A stretch of DNA of 32,250 nucleotides. Origin: an uncultured Eubacteriales bacterium. Its GTDB lineage: Bacteria > Bacillota > Clostridia > Oscillospirales > Oscillospiraceae. The stretch is from NCBI GenBank assembly GCA_900553805.1, contig USEU01000021.1, positions 1-32,250 of the forward strand, read 5' to 3'. The notes under the pieces were generated by a model. It was not told the origin of the DNA, did no database searches, and saw only the letters and a program-made list of their open reading frames with translations. Positions 22,552 through 30,807 of the stretch are shown piece after piece. Positions within the stretch are counted from its first letter, which is position 1. Every line of letters begins with the position of its first letter. The position numbers were made by a program, and so were the translations under genes.

Positions 22552-23286
22552 TTAGGACAGGCAACTGCCGCAGGGGCGGTAGCCCTCGGCCAGCAGCGCC
22601 GTTGCCGGCTGGGTGGAGAGCTGCCGGTTTTCTGCCTTCATTTGCCCCGCGCTGGGGCAACTGGGGAGATGGAAAACCTTTGAGCTGAGATTGAGCACAT
22701 AAACGCGGGAAGCATCCCCGTCCTCCGACAGGGCGGAAAGGGACGTATCCTGGCGGTAGGGGAACAGCTCCCGGCTGGAGGCTGCCCGCTCTGTCTGGAA
22801 GGAAACCCGCTGCCCGTCGGTGGAAAGGGTGATTGTCCCCTGGAGGCGGACCTGATAGACGGACTTACACACGCTGTCCAATAGCCGGAGCGTATCCTCC
22901 GGGCATTCGCCGGTAAGGACGGCGTATTCAGGCCAGATGGCGGCGATGGCCCCCGGGCTGAGGCTGTTTCCATCGGCTGCCAGCACCGTGGCGGCTGCGG
23001 CGGGCGGCGCGCCATCCCGGACAGCCAGGATGGAAACGTCTCCGTAGGTGACTTTTACGGCAGCTTCACTAAGCTGTTCCAGCCGGGCAGAGCCGAGGGC
23101 AGCCTCCTGCCCGTCCAGCACGGCGGTGTGCCCGCCGCATTCTGCCTGGATCGCTTTATCGGTAACGGACAGGGAGAGCGCGTCAGGCGTTTTGCCTGCG
23201 GGCTGCCAATAAACCGCCGCAAAAATGCCCACACCCGCCGTTGCGATCAGCAGAAGAATAAAAGCAGATTTCAGATCTTTTTTCAT
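22552..23286 (-). CDS. Membrane-anchored, decayed metallo-beta-lactamase-fold protein with Ada-like zinc tail
   Basis: A 244-residue protein with an N-terminal membrane anchor or signal (MKKDLKSAFILLLIATAGVGIFAAVYW). The middle (KVTYGDVSILAVRDGAPPAAAATVLAADGNSLSPGAIAAIWPEYAVLTG...VYQVRLQGTITLSTDGQRVSF) follows the C-terminal half of the ComEC-type metallo-beta-lactamase domain, but where those have GDAE and GHHGS this has RDGA and ADGNS, so metal ligands are missing. The end (VFHLPSCPSAGQM...GYRPCGSC) is an Ada-type zinc-binding motif often found at the end of such proteins. ATG 23286 (TTGGAG upstream) is used rather than the longer frame. Confidence 0.65.
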   Translation of the reverse strand: MKKDLKSAFILLLIATAGVGIFAAVYWQPAGKTPDALSLSVTDKAIQAECGGHTAVLDGQEAALGSARLEQLSEAAVKVTYGDVSILAVRDGAPPAAAATVLAADGNSLSPGAIAAIWPEYAVLTGECPEDTLRLLDSVCKSVYQVRLQGTITLSTDGQRVSFQTERAASSRELFPYRQDTSLSALSEDGDASRVYVLNLSSKVFHLPSCPSAGQMKAENRQLSTQPATALLAEGYRPCGSCLS

Positions 23287-23316
23287 AAAAGCTCCAATGG
23301 ATGTTGTTCTGCCCCC

Positions 23317-23345
23317 ATTATAAATGCCGCCCCCGGCAAGGTCAA
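23317..23345 (-). promoter_or_regulatory. Promoter of the decayed MBL-fold gene
   Basis: Minus strand TTGACC (23340-23345), 17-base spacer, TATAAT (23317-23322). The -35 covers the spoVB stop codon and lies in the loop of the hairpin at 23324-23357. Confidence 0.7.
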
Positions 23346-23363
23346 CCGGGGACGGCATTTTTT
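23324..23363. terminator. Hairpin at the spoVB 3' end
   Basis: ATGCCGCCCCCGG / CCGGGGACGGCAT with one mismatch. It is followed by TTTTTT on the plus strand and ATTTATAAT on the minus strand; it overlaps the last codons of spoVB. Confidence 0.6.
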
Positions 23364-24850
23364 GATGTGTCTTTTTGGCTGTTCAGGCGGATCAGCTGCC
23401 GCAGCCACCGCACATCCTCGCCCCGCAGGATCCCAAACAGGTTCAGCAGCAGGAAAAACAGGGGAACATATGCTAGGGGGAGGCAAAGCATTTTCGCGCC
23501 CCAGGCCGCCAGCAGTCCGGCGCTGACGGTGAGGGCAGGAACGGCAAAGGGAACATGAAAGCCAGTGATGATGCACAGCCTGCGCATGCTCAAAATGAAA
23601 TTGAGCAGATGGGTCACAAGGAAGCTGAAAAAGTACCCCTTCATTCCGTAAACCGGCAGCAGCAGGAACAGAAATACCACATCCAGAAAAGAGGTGAGGA
23701 TATTATACCGCACGCACACCCGCTGCTGCCCCAGCCCCTTGGTCATGGCGTCCGTAATGGCATCGCAGTACAGAAAGGGGATCATCAGCGCATACCACCT
23801 TAGGCTCTGCCCGGCCTCGGGATTGTGATAGAGCCTGACGCACAGCGGCTCTGCCAGGAGGAAAACCAGCCCGCAAAAGAAGGTGCCGTACAGCATGGCC
23901 GACCACAGCCCCCGGCGCACCAGGTATTGAATCCGCCGCTTGCTCCCGGCGGCGCTGCACCGGGCCAGCTCCGGGATCAGCAGCTCGGCCAGGGCAAAGA
24001 GGATGCAGGCCGGGAACATCATCACCGGGAATACCATGCCGCTGACCCGCCCAAAGGCGCTCATAGGGTCGGCCTCTCCGGGGAAGAGAGCCAGGCGCTT
24101 GGGTACCAGCAGATTTTCGGTGGTGCCGATGCCAGAGCGCACCACGTCCGCCCCCGCCAGGGGAACGGCAGCGCGGAGCAGCCGTCTGCCCACGGGGATC
24201 GGCTGTCCCCTGGCCGGGCGCTCCCGCACCCGCAGCCAGACCAGCAGGATCAGCGCCAGACACGCGCTGACGCCGCCGCCCAGCACCACGCAGATGCAGG
24301 AGCGCTCCGCGTCCTGCCCGGCCCACAGCGCCAGCGTCAGCAGCGTGACAGCCATGGAGCACAGCTGCTCCGCCACCTCCACCGCTGCCAGGGTGCCAAT
24401 GCGGTTGGCGGCGGTGAAGTACCCGCTCATCACGCCGCTCAGGCACACGGCGGGCAGAAACACGGCAAAAAGCCGCAGCACCGGCACGGTCTGCTCGTTG
24501 CCGATCCAGCTGGCCGCCAGCGCCGGAGCACCGAAATACACCGCCGCCCCCACGGTACCGCTGCAAAGAATGCTGTAAAGAAAGCAGGAGGAAAGGATCT
24601 GCCCCACGTTTTCCGGCCTGCCCTTGCCCAGCTCCTCCGCCGTCAGGTACATGGTGGCCGTCCGAATCCCAGCCACACCTCCCACCATTGCCAGATTCCC
24701 AACGGAGAGCACCAGCTGAAGCAGTCCAATTCCCGCCGCACCGATGTGCCGGGACAGGTAGACCTGAAAGGAGGTGCCCACGACCCGCAGCAGCAGGTTC
24801 ACGCCGGTCAGCAGCAGCGCGCGATAGAAGATCGGTTTGGTTTGGCGCAA
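23342..24850 (-). CDS. spoVB: SpoVB-like MOP-superfamily flippase
   Basis: A 502-residue integral membrane protein of the MurJ/SpoVB/polysaccharide-flippase branch, about 14 helices. SpoVB is needed for spore cortex synthesis and is thought to handle lipid-linked peptidoglycan precursor. The opening LLLTGVNLLLRVVGTSFQVYLSRHIGAAGIGLLQL and the MVFPVMMFPACILFALAELLIPELAR and DAMTKGLGQQ elements fit SpoVB; the paralogue YtgP-type is an alternative. The start is TTG 24850 with GGGGGGA six bases upstream, and that site is buried in a hairpin. It lies 59 bases after nth in a run of minus-strand genes. Confidence 0.88.
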   Translation of the reverse strand: MRQTKPIFYRALLLTGVNLLLRVVGTSFQVYLSRHIGAAGIGLLQLVLSVGNLAMVGGVAGIRTATMYLTAEELGKGRPENVGQILSSCFLYSILCSGTVGAAVYFGAPALAASWIGNEQTVPVLRLFAVFLPAVCLSGVMSGYFTAANRIGTLAAVEVAEQLCSMAVTLLTLALWAGQDAERSCICVVLGGGVSACLALILLVWLRVRERPARGQPIPVGRRLLRAAVPLAGADVVRSGIGTTENLLVPKRLALFPGEADPMSAFGRVSGMVFPVMMFPACILFALAELLIPELARCSAAGSKRRIQYLVRRGLWSAMLYGTFFCGLVFLLAEPLCVRLYHNPEAGQSLRWYALMIPFLYCDAITDAMTKGLGQQRVCVRYNILTSFLDVVFLFLLLPVYGMKGYFFSFLVTHLLNFILSMRRLCIITGFHVPFAVPALTVSAGLLAAWGAKMLCLPLAYVPLFFLLLNLFGILRGEDVRWLRQLIRLNSQKDTSKNAVPG

Positions 24851-24855
24851 AGAAA

Positions 24856-24890
24856 TCCCCCCTTGTCCGCATTCTATGCGTCAGGGGGGA
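24856..24890 (-). promoter_or_regulatory. Hairpin covering the spoVB ribosome binding site
   Basis: TCCCCCCT (24856-24863) pairs with AGGGGGGA (24883-24890), with an inner CGCAT/ATGCG stem. On the minus strand the second arm is the Shine-Dalgarno run of spoVB, and it is followed by ATTTCTTTG. It may limit translation or act as a partial terminator for nth. Confidence 0.65.
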
Positions 24891-24909
24891 CAGGTATTCA
24901 GCGTTTCCC

Positions 24910-25542
24910 TTATGCCTGAGGGCTGCCCACGGTGCAGAACATGCTCAGGGGGCATCGGGCGCAGCGGGGATTCCGGGCGGTGCAGATATCCCGCCCGAAC
25001 AGCACCATGCGGTGGCAGAAATCCGAGGATTCCTCCGGTGGTAAGATCTTGCGCAGCTGCTGCTCCACCTTTTCCGGCTCCTTGCCGGTGCTCAGCCCCA
25101 ACCGGCCGCAGATGCGGATGCAGTGGGTGTCGCACACCACGCTTCCCGGTACGTGATAAATGTCGCCCAGCAGCAGGTTTGCCGTCTTCCGCCCCACGCC
25201 GGGGAGCCTAAGCAGCTCCTCCATGGTTCCGGGCACCTTTCCGCCGTAGTCGGAGAGCAGCATCTGGCAGGCCAGCACGATATCCCGGGCCTTATGCTTG
25301 TAAAATCCGCAGGAGCGCACGTATTCCTCCACATCCTCAATATTGGCACTTGCCATGGCCTCCAGAGTGGGGTAGGCGGCAAACAGCGCGGGGGTGACCT
25401 GATTGACCCGAGCATCGGTGCACTGGGCGGACAGCCGGACGGAGATCATCAGCTCATAGTCCTTGTCATAGTGCAGGGCGCACAGCGCGGCGGGATAGCG
25501 CTCCTTTAGGATATCAATGATTGCGGTTACTTTCTCTTCCAT
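24910..25542 (-). CDS. nth: Endonuclease III (DNA glycosylase/AP lyase)
   Basis: A 210-residue base-excision repair enzyme that removes oxidised pyrimidines. Helix-hairpin-helix LPGVGRKTANLLLGD carries the catalytic Lys, VCDTHCIRI the catalytic Asp, and the C-terminal cluster motif C-x6-C-x2-C-x5-C (CTARNPRCARCPLSMFC) binds 4Fe-4S. AGAGGAA precedes ATG 25542. It follows the SSB-like gene by 20 bases, so the two are probably cotranscribed. Confidence 0.97.
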   Translation of the reverse strand: MEEKVTAIIDILKERYPAALCALHYDKDYELMISVRLSAQCTDARVNQVTPALFAAYPTLEAMASANIEDVEEYVRSCGFYKHKARDIVLACQMLLSDYGGKVPGTMEELLRLPGVGRKTANLLLGDIYHVPGSVVCDTHCIRICGRLGLSTGKEPEKVEQQLRKILPPEESSDFCHRMVLFGRDICTARNPRCARCPLSMFCTVGSPQA

Positions 25543-25562
25543 GGGTATATTCCTCTGTATTT

Positions 25563-26195
25563 TTATTCGTCGCGCTCCTGCTCCTCCGGCGCGGGGAATT
25601 CCGCTGTCATGGCGGATATCTCATAGGCGGTGCGCTCCTCAGCGCCCTCCTCGGTGAGCTTTGTGTAGATCCTGCTTTGCAGCCGCCCGTCCAGGAGAAT
25701 GCGGTCTCCCACGGCACAGCCCGCCGCCTGGGCGGCAATTTTTCCCCATAGGATGCAGGGCAGGTAATCCGCCCGGTGAAAGGCCCGAGGCACCGCCAGC
25801 ATCACGTCGCAGATCTCACGCCCCAGGGGCGTGCGGCGGTAAGTCGGCTCCCGGCACACGGCGCCGTCCAGCCGGACGGTGTTGATTGACTCCCCATCCT
25901 CGGCAATCACATCGGAGGCGAAGACGAAGACGGAAAGACGCCGCCGCCCGCCCTCGCGGATATTGTGGGAGCGCACCTGTCCTGTCACCGTCAGCAGCCC
26001 GCCGCCGAAAGGGTCCATGGCCCGCAGGGCTGTCTGCTCTGCAATGACCGGCAGAATGTCCACCGCCCCGGAAAGACGGGGCACCTCCAGGAAAAACCGA
26101 AAAAAGCGCTTGCCGTGGTTTTCGTGGGAGAATGCGGGAAGCTCCAGCAGGCTCCCGCGCAGCATCGTTTGGTTTCGGCTTGCAATAGGTTCCAT
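25563..26195 (-). CDS. Single-stranded DNA-binding protein-like, two OB folds
   Basis: A 210-residue protein with two SSB-type OB domains in tandem. The second (INTVRLDGAVCREPTYRRTPLGREICDVMLAVPR...YLPCILWGKIAAQAAGCAVGDRILLDGRLQSR) is clearly SSB-like; the first (residues 8-105) is more diverged but keeps the same strand pattern, with LLTVTGQVRSHN. It should bind single-stranded DNA, but its C-terminus (EEQERDE) is acidic without the DDDIPF-like hydrophobic tip by which canonical SSB recruits partners, so it is probably an accessory paralogue. ATGAGGTGG precedes ATG 26195. The neighbours nth and spoVB are in the same direction. Confidence 0.83.
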   Translation of the reverse strand: MEPIASRNQTMLRGSLLELPAFSHENHGKRFFRFFLEVPRLSGAVDILPVIAEQTALRAMDPFGGGLLTVTGQVRSHNIREGGRRRLSVFVFASDVIAEDGESINTVRLDGAVCREPTYRRTPLGREICDVMLAVPRAFHRADYLPCILWGKIAAQAAGCAVGDRILLDGRLQSRIYTKLTEEGAEERTAYEISAMTAEFPAPEEQERDE

Positions 26196-26274
26196 ACGAC
26201 CACCTCATGTTTCAGTTGTATGGAACATCCTATGCGCCGCGGGGACAAACAGAACGGGGTGGAGAATGGGAGGA

Positions 26275-27771
26275 TCATTCGTTTGCAGCCCAGCCTCTGG
26301 TGCAGCGGACGGCCTTCTTCCAGCCCTCCAGCCGCCCGGCCCGTTCCTGCCCGCTCAGTTTTGGCTGGAACATGCGGTCGGTTTGGCGGATGGCCTTCAG
26401 CTGGGCCTGGTCCTTCCAGAAGCCCACCGCGAGTCCGGCCAGATACGCAGCTCCCGCGGCAGTGGTCTCCACGCATTTGGGCCGGTCCACCGGGGCGGAA
26501 TTGATGTCCGCCTGGGTCTGCATCAGGTAATTGTTGGCGGAAGCGCCGCCGTCCACCTTCAGGGAGGAAAGGCAAATTCCCGCGTCCGCCTCCATGGCGG
26601 AGAGCACGTCGTGGATCTCATAGGTAATGGAGTCCAGAGTGGCGCGGATGATGTGGTTTTGATTCACCCCCCGGGTCAGTCCAACAATGGCCCCCCGGGC
26701 GTAGGCATCCCAGTAGGGCGCGCCCAGCCCGGTAAAGGCGGGGACGACATAGCACCCGTTGGTATCCGGCACCCGCTTTGCCAGGTACTCGGAGTCGGCG
26801 GCGGTCTCAATCAGATGCAGCTCGTCCCGCAGCCATTGGATCGCTGCCCCGGCCACGAAGATGGAGCCCTCCAGCGCGTAATTTACTTCGCCGTTCAGTC
26901 CCCAGGCAACGGTGGTGACCAGTCCGTTGTTGGACAAAATAGGCTTTTTCCCCGTGTTCATCAGCAGAAACGCGCCGGTGCCGTAGGTGCACTTGGAATC
27001 GCCGGGGGTGAAGCAGGCCTGCCCGAACAGCGCCGCCTGCTGGTCGCCCGCCGCGCCGGAAATGGGAATGGGCGCACCGAAGAACTGCGGCTCCGTCAGC
27101 CCATAGCGGCAGCTGGAGGGCATAGGCACCGGCAGCAGGGAGCGGGGGATGTCCAGCCAATTCAGAATATCCTCATCCCATTGCAGGGTATTGATGTTGA
27201 AAAGCATGGTGCGGGAGGCATTGGAATAGTCCGTCACGTGTACCTTGCCCCCGGTGAGCTTCCAGATCAGCCAGGTCTCCACCGTGCCGAACAGCAGGTC
27301 GCCCTGCTCTGCCATCTCCCGCGCGCCGGGGACGTTTTCCAGGATCCAGTGGATCTTCGTGCCGGAAAAGTAGGGGTCGATCACCAGCCCGGTTTTCTCT
27401 CGGATGGCCTGGGTCAGCCCCCGGCTTTGCAGCCGCTGGCAGATCTCCGTGGTCCGGCGGCATTGCCAGACAATGGCATTGCAGATGGGCTGCCCGGTGT
27501 GCTTGTTCCATAGGATTGTGGTTTCTCGCTGGTTGGTGATGCCGATGGCGGCAATATCCGCCGCGTTTGCCCCAATGCTGGCAAGGGCCTGCCGGGCGAC
27601 GGACAGCTGGGTCTCAAAGATCTCGTCCGCGTCGTGCTCCACCCAGCCGGGCTGGGGAAAGATCTGGGTAAATTCCTTCTGCGCCACCGCACAGATTTCA
27701 CCGGCCTGGTCAAACAGAATGCATCGGTTGGAGGTGGTGCCGGAGTCCAGCGCCATGATATATTTCGGCAT
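26275..27771 (-). CDS. glpK: Glycerol kinase
   Basis: Cytoplasmic FGGY-family kinase phosphorylating glycerol to glycerol 3-phosphate with ATP, for glycerol use and lipid or teichoic acid supply. The 498 residues start [18 protein letters not shown] (phosphate-binding loop), carry [11 protein letters not shown], and show the two FGGY signatures in the middle and near [22 protein letters not shown] precedes ATG 27771. No glpF, glpD or glpP is adjacent. It starts 15 bases after the rhomboid-like gene, so the two share a transcript. Confidence 0.97.
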   Translation of the reverse strand: MPKYIMALDSGTTSNRCILFDQAGEICAVAQKEFTQIFPQPGWVEHDADEIFETQLSVARQALASIGANAADIAAIGITNQRETTILWNKHTGQPICNAIVWQCRRTTEICQRLQSRGLTQAIREKTGLVIDPYFSGTKIHWILENVPGAREMAEQGDLLFGTVETWLIWKLTGGKVHVTDYSNASRTMLFNINTLQWDEDILNWLDIPRSLLPVPMPSSCRYGLTEPQFFGAPIPISGAAGDQQAALFGQACFTPGDSKCTYGTGAFLLMNTGKKPILSNNGLVTTVAWGLNGEVNYALEGSIFVAGAAIQWLRDELHLIETAADSEYLAKRVPDTNGCYVVPAFTGLGAPYWDAYARGAIVGLTRGVNQNHIIRATLDSITYEIHDVLSAMEADAGICLSSLKVDGGASANNYLMQTQADINSAPVDRPKCVETTAAGAAYLAGLAVGFWKDQAQLKAIRQTDRMFQPKLSGQERAGRLEGWKKAVRCTRGWAANE

Positions 27772-27786
27772 CGCTTGTCCCTCCGC

Positions 27787-28638
27787 TTACTGAATGTGAA
27801 CGTGGTTGTTGATGTGATCCTGGCAGTAGCAGTAGTACCCCTTGCATTTGGAGCAGTAGCGGAATTCCAGCTCCGGGTTCGATACATCCGTGCGGCCGCA
27901 CACCGTGCAGCGATGGTTGTAGTTCTGCTTCGGCTCCTGGGGCTTCTGGCTGACGTGGAACTGGATCACCTTTGGCTGCCTTGGCTTTTTGTGGAAGAGC
28001 TTGCGGGCATTGTTCTGCCAGCTCAGGGGGATCACATTCAGCACATCCTTGCCAAAGAACAGGAAGTAGTTCCCCAGGGCGATCAGCGGGAACAGGTTGG
28101 CAGCCGTAAACGGCGGGCTGAAAACGCCCAGCAGAATGATCACCAGGTCAAACAGCGCCAGCACCCAGGCCTTGACCGGGATGATAAAGAACAAAAGGAA
28201 ACTGGCATCCGGGAAGAGGGTGGCGTATCCCAGGAAGAGGCTCATGTTCAGATAATACACATTGGCGCTGCAATTGAAGATCATCGCGTATATATCCATC
28301 AGCACCACGCCGGTGAGATAGAAGATGTTGAATTTCAGCGTTCCCCACATGCGTTCCATGGCGTTGCCCAAAGAATAGTAACAAAGCAGGGAAATGGCCA
28401 TCAGCAGAATGTTGCTGGTCAGGTAGGTCAGCGGATAGGTGAACAGCCGCCATACTTGCCCCTGAAGGATCAGCCGCCGGTTGAAGGACAGCAGATTGTA
28501 AAGCGTATAATTCCGTGTCACCATGCTGATCACATACATGACCGCGTTGCCAATGCAGATATAGAGCATCAGGTTGGGGATGCCCTTGTTTCGGTTCCGC
28601 AGGCAGAACCGCTCAAAGTTTCTGCGCAGATTTTTCAA
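27787..28638 (-). CDS. Rhomboid-like membrane protein with zinc-ribbon tail, Ser motif absent
   Basis: About 283 residues. Six hydrophobic segments between residues about 20 and 200 follow the rhomboid layout (GNAVMYVISM...LILQGQVWRLFTYPLTYLTSN...ERMWGTLKFNIFYLTG). The GxSG serine loop reads YYLNMSLFLGYATLF and I find no catalytic His, so it is probably a non-proteolytic rhomboid (Derlin/TMEM115-like). The cytoplasmic tail has CTVCGR...YCSKCKGYYCYCQDHINNHVHI, a zinc ribbon with a further Cys/His cluster. The start is TTG 28638, nine bases from AGGAG; a TTG at 28647 touches that site. It leads the operon with glpK. Confidence 0.8.
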   Translation of the reverse strand: MKNLRRNFERFCLRNRNKGIPNLMLYICIGNAVMYVISMVTRNYTLYNLLSFNRRLILQGQVWRLFTYPLTYLTSNILLMAISLLCYYSLGNAMERMWGTLKFNIFYLTGVVLMDIYAMIFNCSANVYYLNMSLFLGYATLFPDASFLLFFIIPVKAWVLALFDLVIILLGVFSPPFTAANLFPLIALGNYFLFFGKDVLNVIPLSWQNNARKLFHKKPRQPKVIQFHVSQKPQEPKQNYNHRCTVCGRTDVSNPELEFRYCSKCKGYYCYCQDHINNHVHIQ

Positions 28639-28669
28639 AAAGATCAACTCCTAAAACTGCTTTGCGTAT

Positions 28670-28698
28670 ATTTTACCAGCAGCGGAGAAAAAAGTCCA
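28670..28698 (-). promoter_or_regulatory. Promoter of rhomboid-like/glpK operon
   Basis: Minus strand TGGACT (28693-28698), 17-base spacer, TAAAAT (28670-28675), 32 bases before the start. Confidence 0.55.
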
Positions 28699-28739
28699 TA
28701 TCGTATTTGTGAACAATGCGGGAATGTTTTCGCCCCTAC

Positions 28740-28767
28740 TTGACAAATCCCGAAACAGGATTATAAT
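28740..28767 (+). promoter_or_regulatory. Promoter of metK
   Basis: Perfect TTGACA (28740-28745), 16-base spacer, perfect TATAAT (28762-28767), giving a transcript that starts just ahead of the riboswitch. Confidence 0.85.
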
Positions 28768-28796
28768 GAGCATGACAAATGAAAATTGCATATAAG

Positions 28797-28927
28797 CCTT
28801 ATCAAGAGTGGTGGAGGGAACGGCCCGATGAAACCCAGCAACCTGTTATTCAAGGTGCTAAATCCGGCGGCAACGAAAGATGAGGATTCGATAGACGCGC
28901 ACATCGAATCTTCGGTGTGCGGTTTTT
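28797..28927 (+). promoter_or_regulatory. SAM-I (S-box) riboswitch with terminator
   Basis: The conserved S-box core ATCAAGAG-TGG-GGGA and GATGAAACCCAGCAACC is present, with P1 formed by CCTTATC (28797-28803) and GATGAGG (28879-28885). Switching elements are readable: antiterminator GATTCGAT (28885-28892) / ATCGAATC (28903-28910), which shares bases with P1, versus a terminator CGCACA (28898-28903) / TGTGCG (28916-28921) followed by TTTTT. High SAM stabilises P1, frees the terminator and stops metK transcription. Confidence 0.96.
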
Positions 28928-28970
28928 ATTTGCTGTGATCGTTTCTGCGCAGAGAGAAAGGAATATAGAA

Positions 28971-30110
28971 ATGGAAAAAAGACTGTTTACCTCCGAATGC
29001 GTCACCAATGGCCACCCCGACAAGGTAGCCGACTCGATTTCCGACGCCATCCTGGATGCCTGCCTGGCCCAGGACCCCAATTCCCGTGTGGCCTGCGAGA
29101 CCATGGTCACCACGGACCTTTGCCTGATCTGCGGCGAGATCACCACCAAGGCGGTGGTGGACTATCCCGCCGTCGCCCGCCAGGCCATCCGTAAAATCGG
29201 CTATGTGTACCCCGGCGACGGCTTCGATGCCGACACGGTGGAGATCCAGTGTCACATCCACACCCAGTCCGTCGATATCGCCATGGGCACCAACGATCAG
29301 GTGGGCGGCGCGGGCGACCAGGGCATGATGTTCGGCGGAGCCTGCACCCAGACCCCGGAGCTGATGCCCATGCCCATTGCCCTGGCTCGGGCGCTGAGCA
29401 ATCGCTTGAGCGAATGCATCCGTTCTACCGACCTGCTCCGCGCCGACGGAAAGACCCAGGCCACCGTGGAATTCGACGAGCAGGGAAATGTGGTCGGCGT
29501 GGACACCGTGGTCGTCTCCGTGATGCACAGTCAGGATTTTGAGATCGAAGCGCTGCGCGCCTACATTGCCAAAGAGGTGATCGCGCCCGTGCTGGCAAAA
29601 TACGGCTTCCGTATGGAGGATGTGAAGCATATCTTCATCAACCCCACCGGCAATTTTGTCATCGGCGGCCCCAACGGTGACACCGGCCTGACCGGCAGAA
29701 AGATCATTGTGGATACCTACGGCGGCTATTTCTCCCACGGCGGCGGTGCCTTCTCCGGCAAGGACCCCACCAAGGTGGACCGCAGCGCGGCCTATCTGGC
29801 CCGGTATATGGCCAAGAACCTGGTGGCGGCGGGGCTGGCAACCAAGGTGCAGGTGCAGCTGGCCTACGCCATCGGCGTGGCGGAGCCTGTCTCCGTTCGG
29901 GTGGATGCCTTCGGCACCGGTGTTATTCCGGAGGAGCAGATGACGGATTTGCTGCGCAAGACCGTAGATATGACCCCTGCCGGTATTATCAAGCGTTTTG
30001 ACCTGCGCCGCCCCATCTATGCGGACACCGCTGCCAACGGTCACTTCGGCGTGGAGGGGCGCCCCTGGGAGAAGACTGATCTGGCCGAAGAGCTGAAAGC
30101 GCTTGTTTAA
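28971..30110 (+). CDS. metK: S-adenosylmethionine synthetase
   Basis: Cytoplasmic enzyme making SAM from methionine and ATP. The 379 residues start MEKRLFTSECVTNGHPDKVADSISDAILD at ATG 28971 (GAAAGGAA upstream). The longer frame from 28917 runs back into the riboswitch terminator and is not used. Signatures GGAGDQGMMFGGA and GDTGLTGRKIIVDTYGGYFSHGGGAFSGKDPTKVDRSAAY (ATP and K+/Mg2+ site) are intact. It is controlled by the SAM-I riboswitch upstream, giving feedback by its own product. Confidence 0.98.
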   Translation: MEKRLFTSECVTNGHPDKVADSISDAILDACLAQDPNSRVACETMVTTDLCLICGEITTKAVVDYPAVARQAIRKIGYVYPGDGFDADTVEIQCHIHTQSVDIAMGTNDQVGGAGDQGMMFGGACTQTPELMPMPIALARALSNRLSECIRSTDLLRADGKTQATVEFDEQGNVVGVDTVVVSVMHSQDFEIEALRAYIAKEVIAPVLAKYGFRMEDVKHIFINPTGNFVIGGPNGDTGLTGRKIIVDTYGGYFSHGGGAFSGKDPTKVDRSAAYLARYMAKNLVAAGLATKVQVQLAYAIGVAEPVSVRVDAFGTGVIPEEQMTDLLRKTVDMTPAGIIKRFDLRRPIYADTAANGHFGVEGRPWEKTDLAEELKALV

Positions 30111-30143
30111 TGACGCAGTGACAAGCATAGGGAGGAAAGAAGA

Positions 30144-30761
30144 TTGGAATACATCTATTTGCACGGATTAGGTCAGACAGCAGCCAGCTGGCAGCCGCTG
30201 CTGGAACAGCTGCCGGAAAAGGGAACCTGCCTTGATTTGGTGGGGCTGATAAGGGGAAAGGAAGCAACTTATTCTAATCTCTATGCGGCTGTCTCCCAGG
30301 CTTGCGATGCGGCGGACGATCCCCTCGTTCTGTGCGGCCTGTCCCTTGGAGCGGTGCTGGCACTGAACTACGCTATCGACCACCCGGAGAAGGTGAAGGC
30401 GCTGGTTTTGATTGCCACCCAGTATAAAATGCCCAAGGCATTACTGGCTCTGCAAAACGTGATGTTTCATTTTATGAAGGAATCGGCATTTCAGCAGACC
30501 GGCTTCCAAAAGGCAAATTTTGTCAGCCTGTGCAAGACAACGGGGAAGCAGAATTTCAGTCAGTCCGTCAAAACACTGCGCTGCCCCACGCTGCTTGTGT
30601 GCGGAGAACAGGACAGCGCCAATCAAAAGGCATCCAAAGCCCTGGCGGCTATCCTGCCCAATGCGGAATTCAAAGAGATTCCGGGAGCAGGCCACGAGGT
30701 GAACACTCAGTCGCCGGACAGATTAGCGGCAGTGCTGCAAGAATTTTATCAGCATCTGTAA
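30144..30761 (+). CDS. Alpha/beta hydrolase
   Basis: A 205-residue cytoplasmic alpha/beta-hydrolase-fold protein. The catalytic triad is visible: Ser in the nucleophile elbow GLSLG, Asp in CGEQDSANQ and His in GAGHEVN; the oxyanion motif HGLGQ is at residues 7-11. The lid is short. Substrate cannot be predicted. The start is TTG 30144 with GGAGG upstream; the next start is too far in to preserve the HG motif. It follows metK by 33 bases and is probably on the same transcript. Confidence 0.85.
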   Translation: MEYIYLHGLGQTAASWQPLLEQLPEKGTCLDLVGLIRGKEATYSNLYAAVSQACDAADDPLVLCGLSLGAVLALNYAIDHPEKVKALVLIATQYKMPKALLALQNVMFHFMKESAFQQTGFQKANFVSLCKTTGKQNFSQSVKTLRCPTLLVCGEQDSANQKASKALAAILPNAEFKEIPGAGHEVNTQSPDRLAAVLQEFYQHL

Positions 30762-30768
30762 ATAGGGA

Positions 30769-30803
30769 AGGGCAGAGCACCTTGGTTGGCGCTCTGCCCT
30801 GTT
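30769..30803 (+). terminator. Terminator after hydrolase gene
   Basis: Stem AGGGCAGAGC (30769-30778) / GCTCTGCCCT (30791-30800), then GTTTCGTTT. It lies between the converging hydrolase and dpaB genes. Confidence 0.8.
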
Positions 30804-30807
30804 TCGT

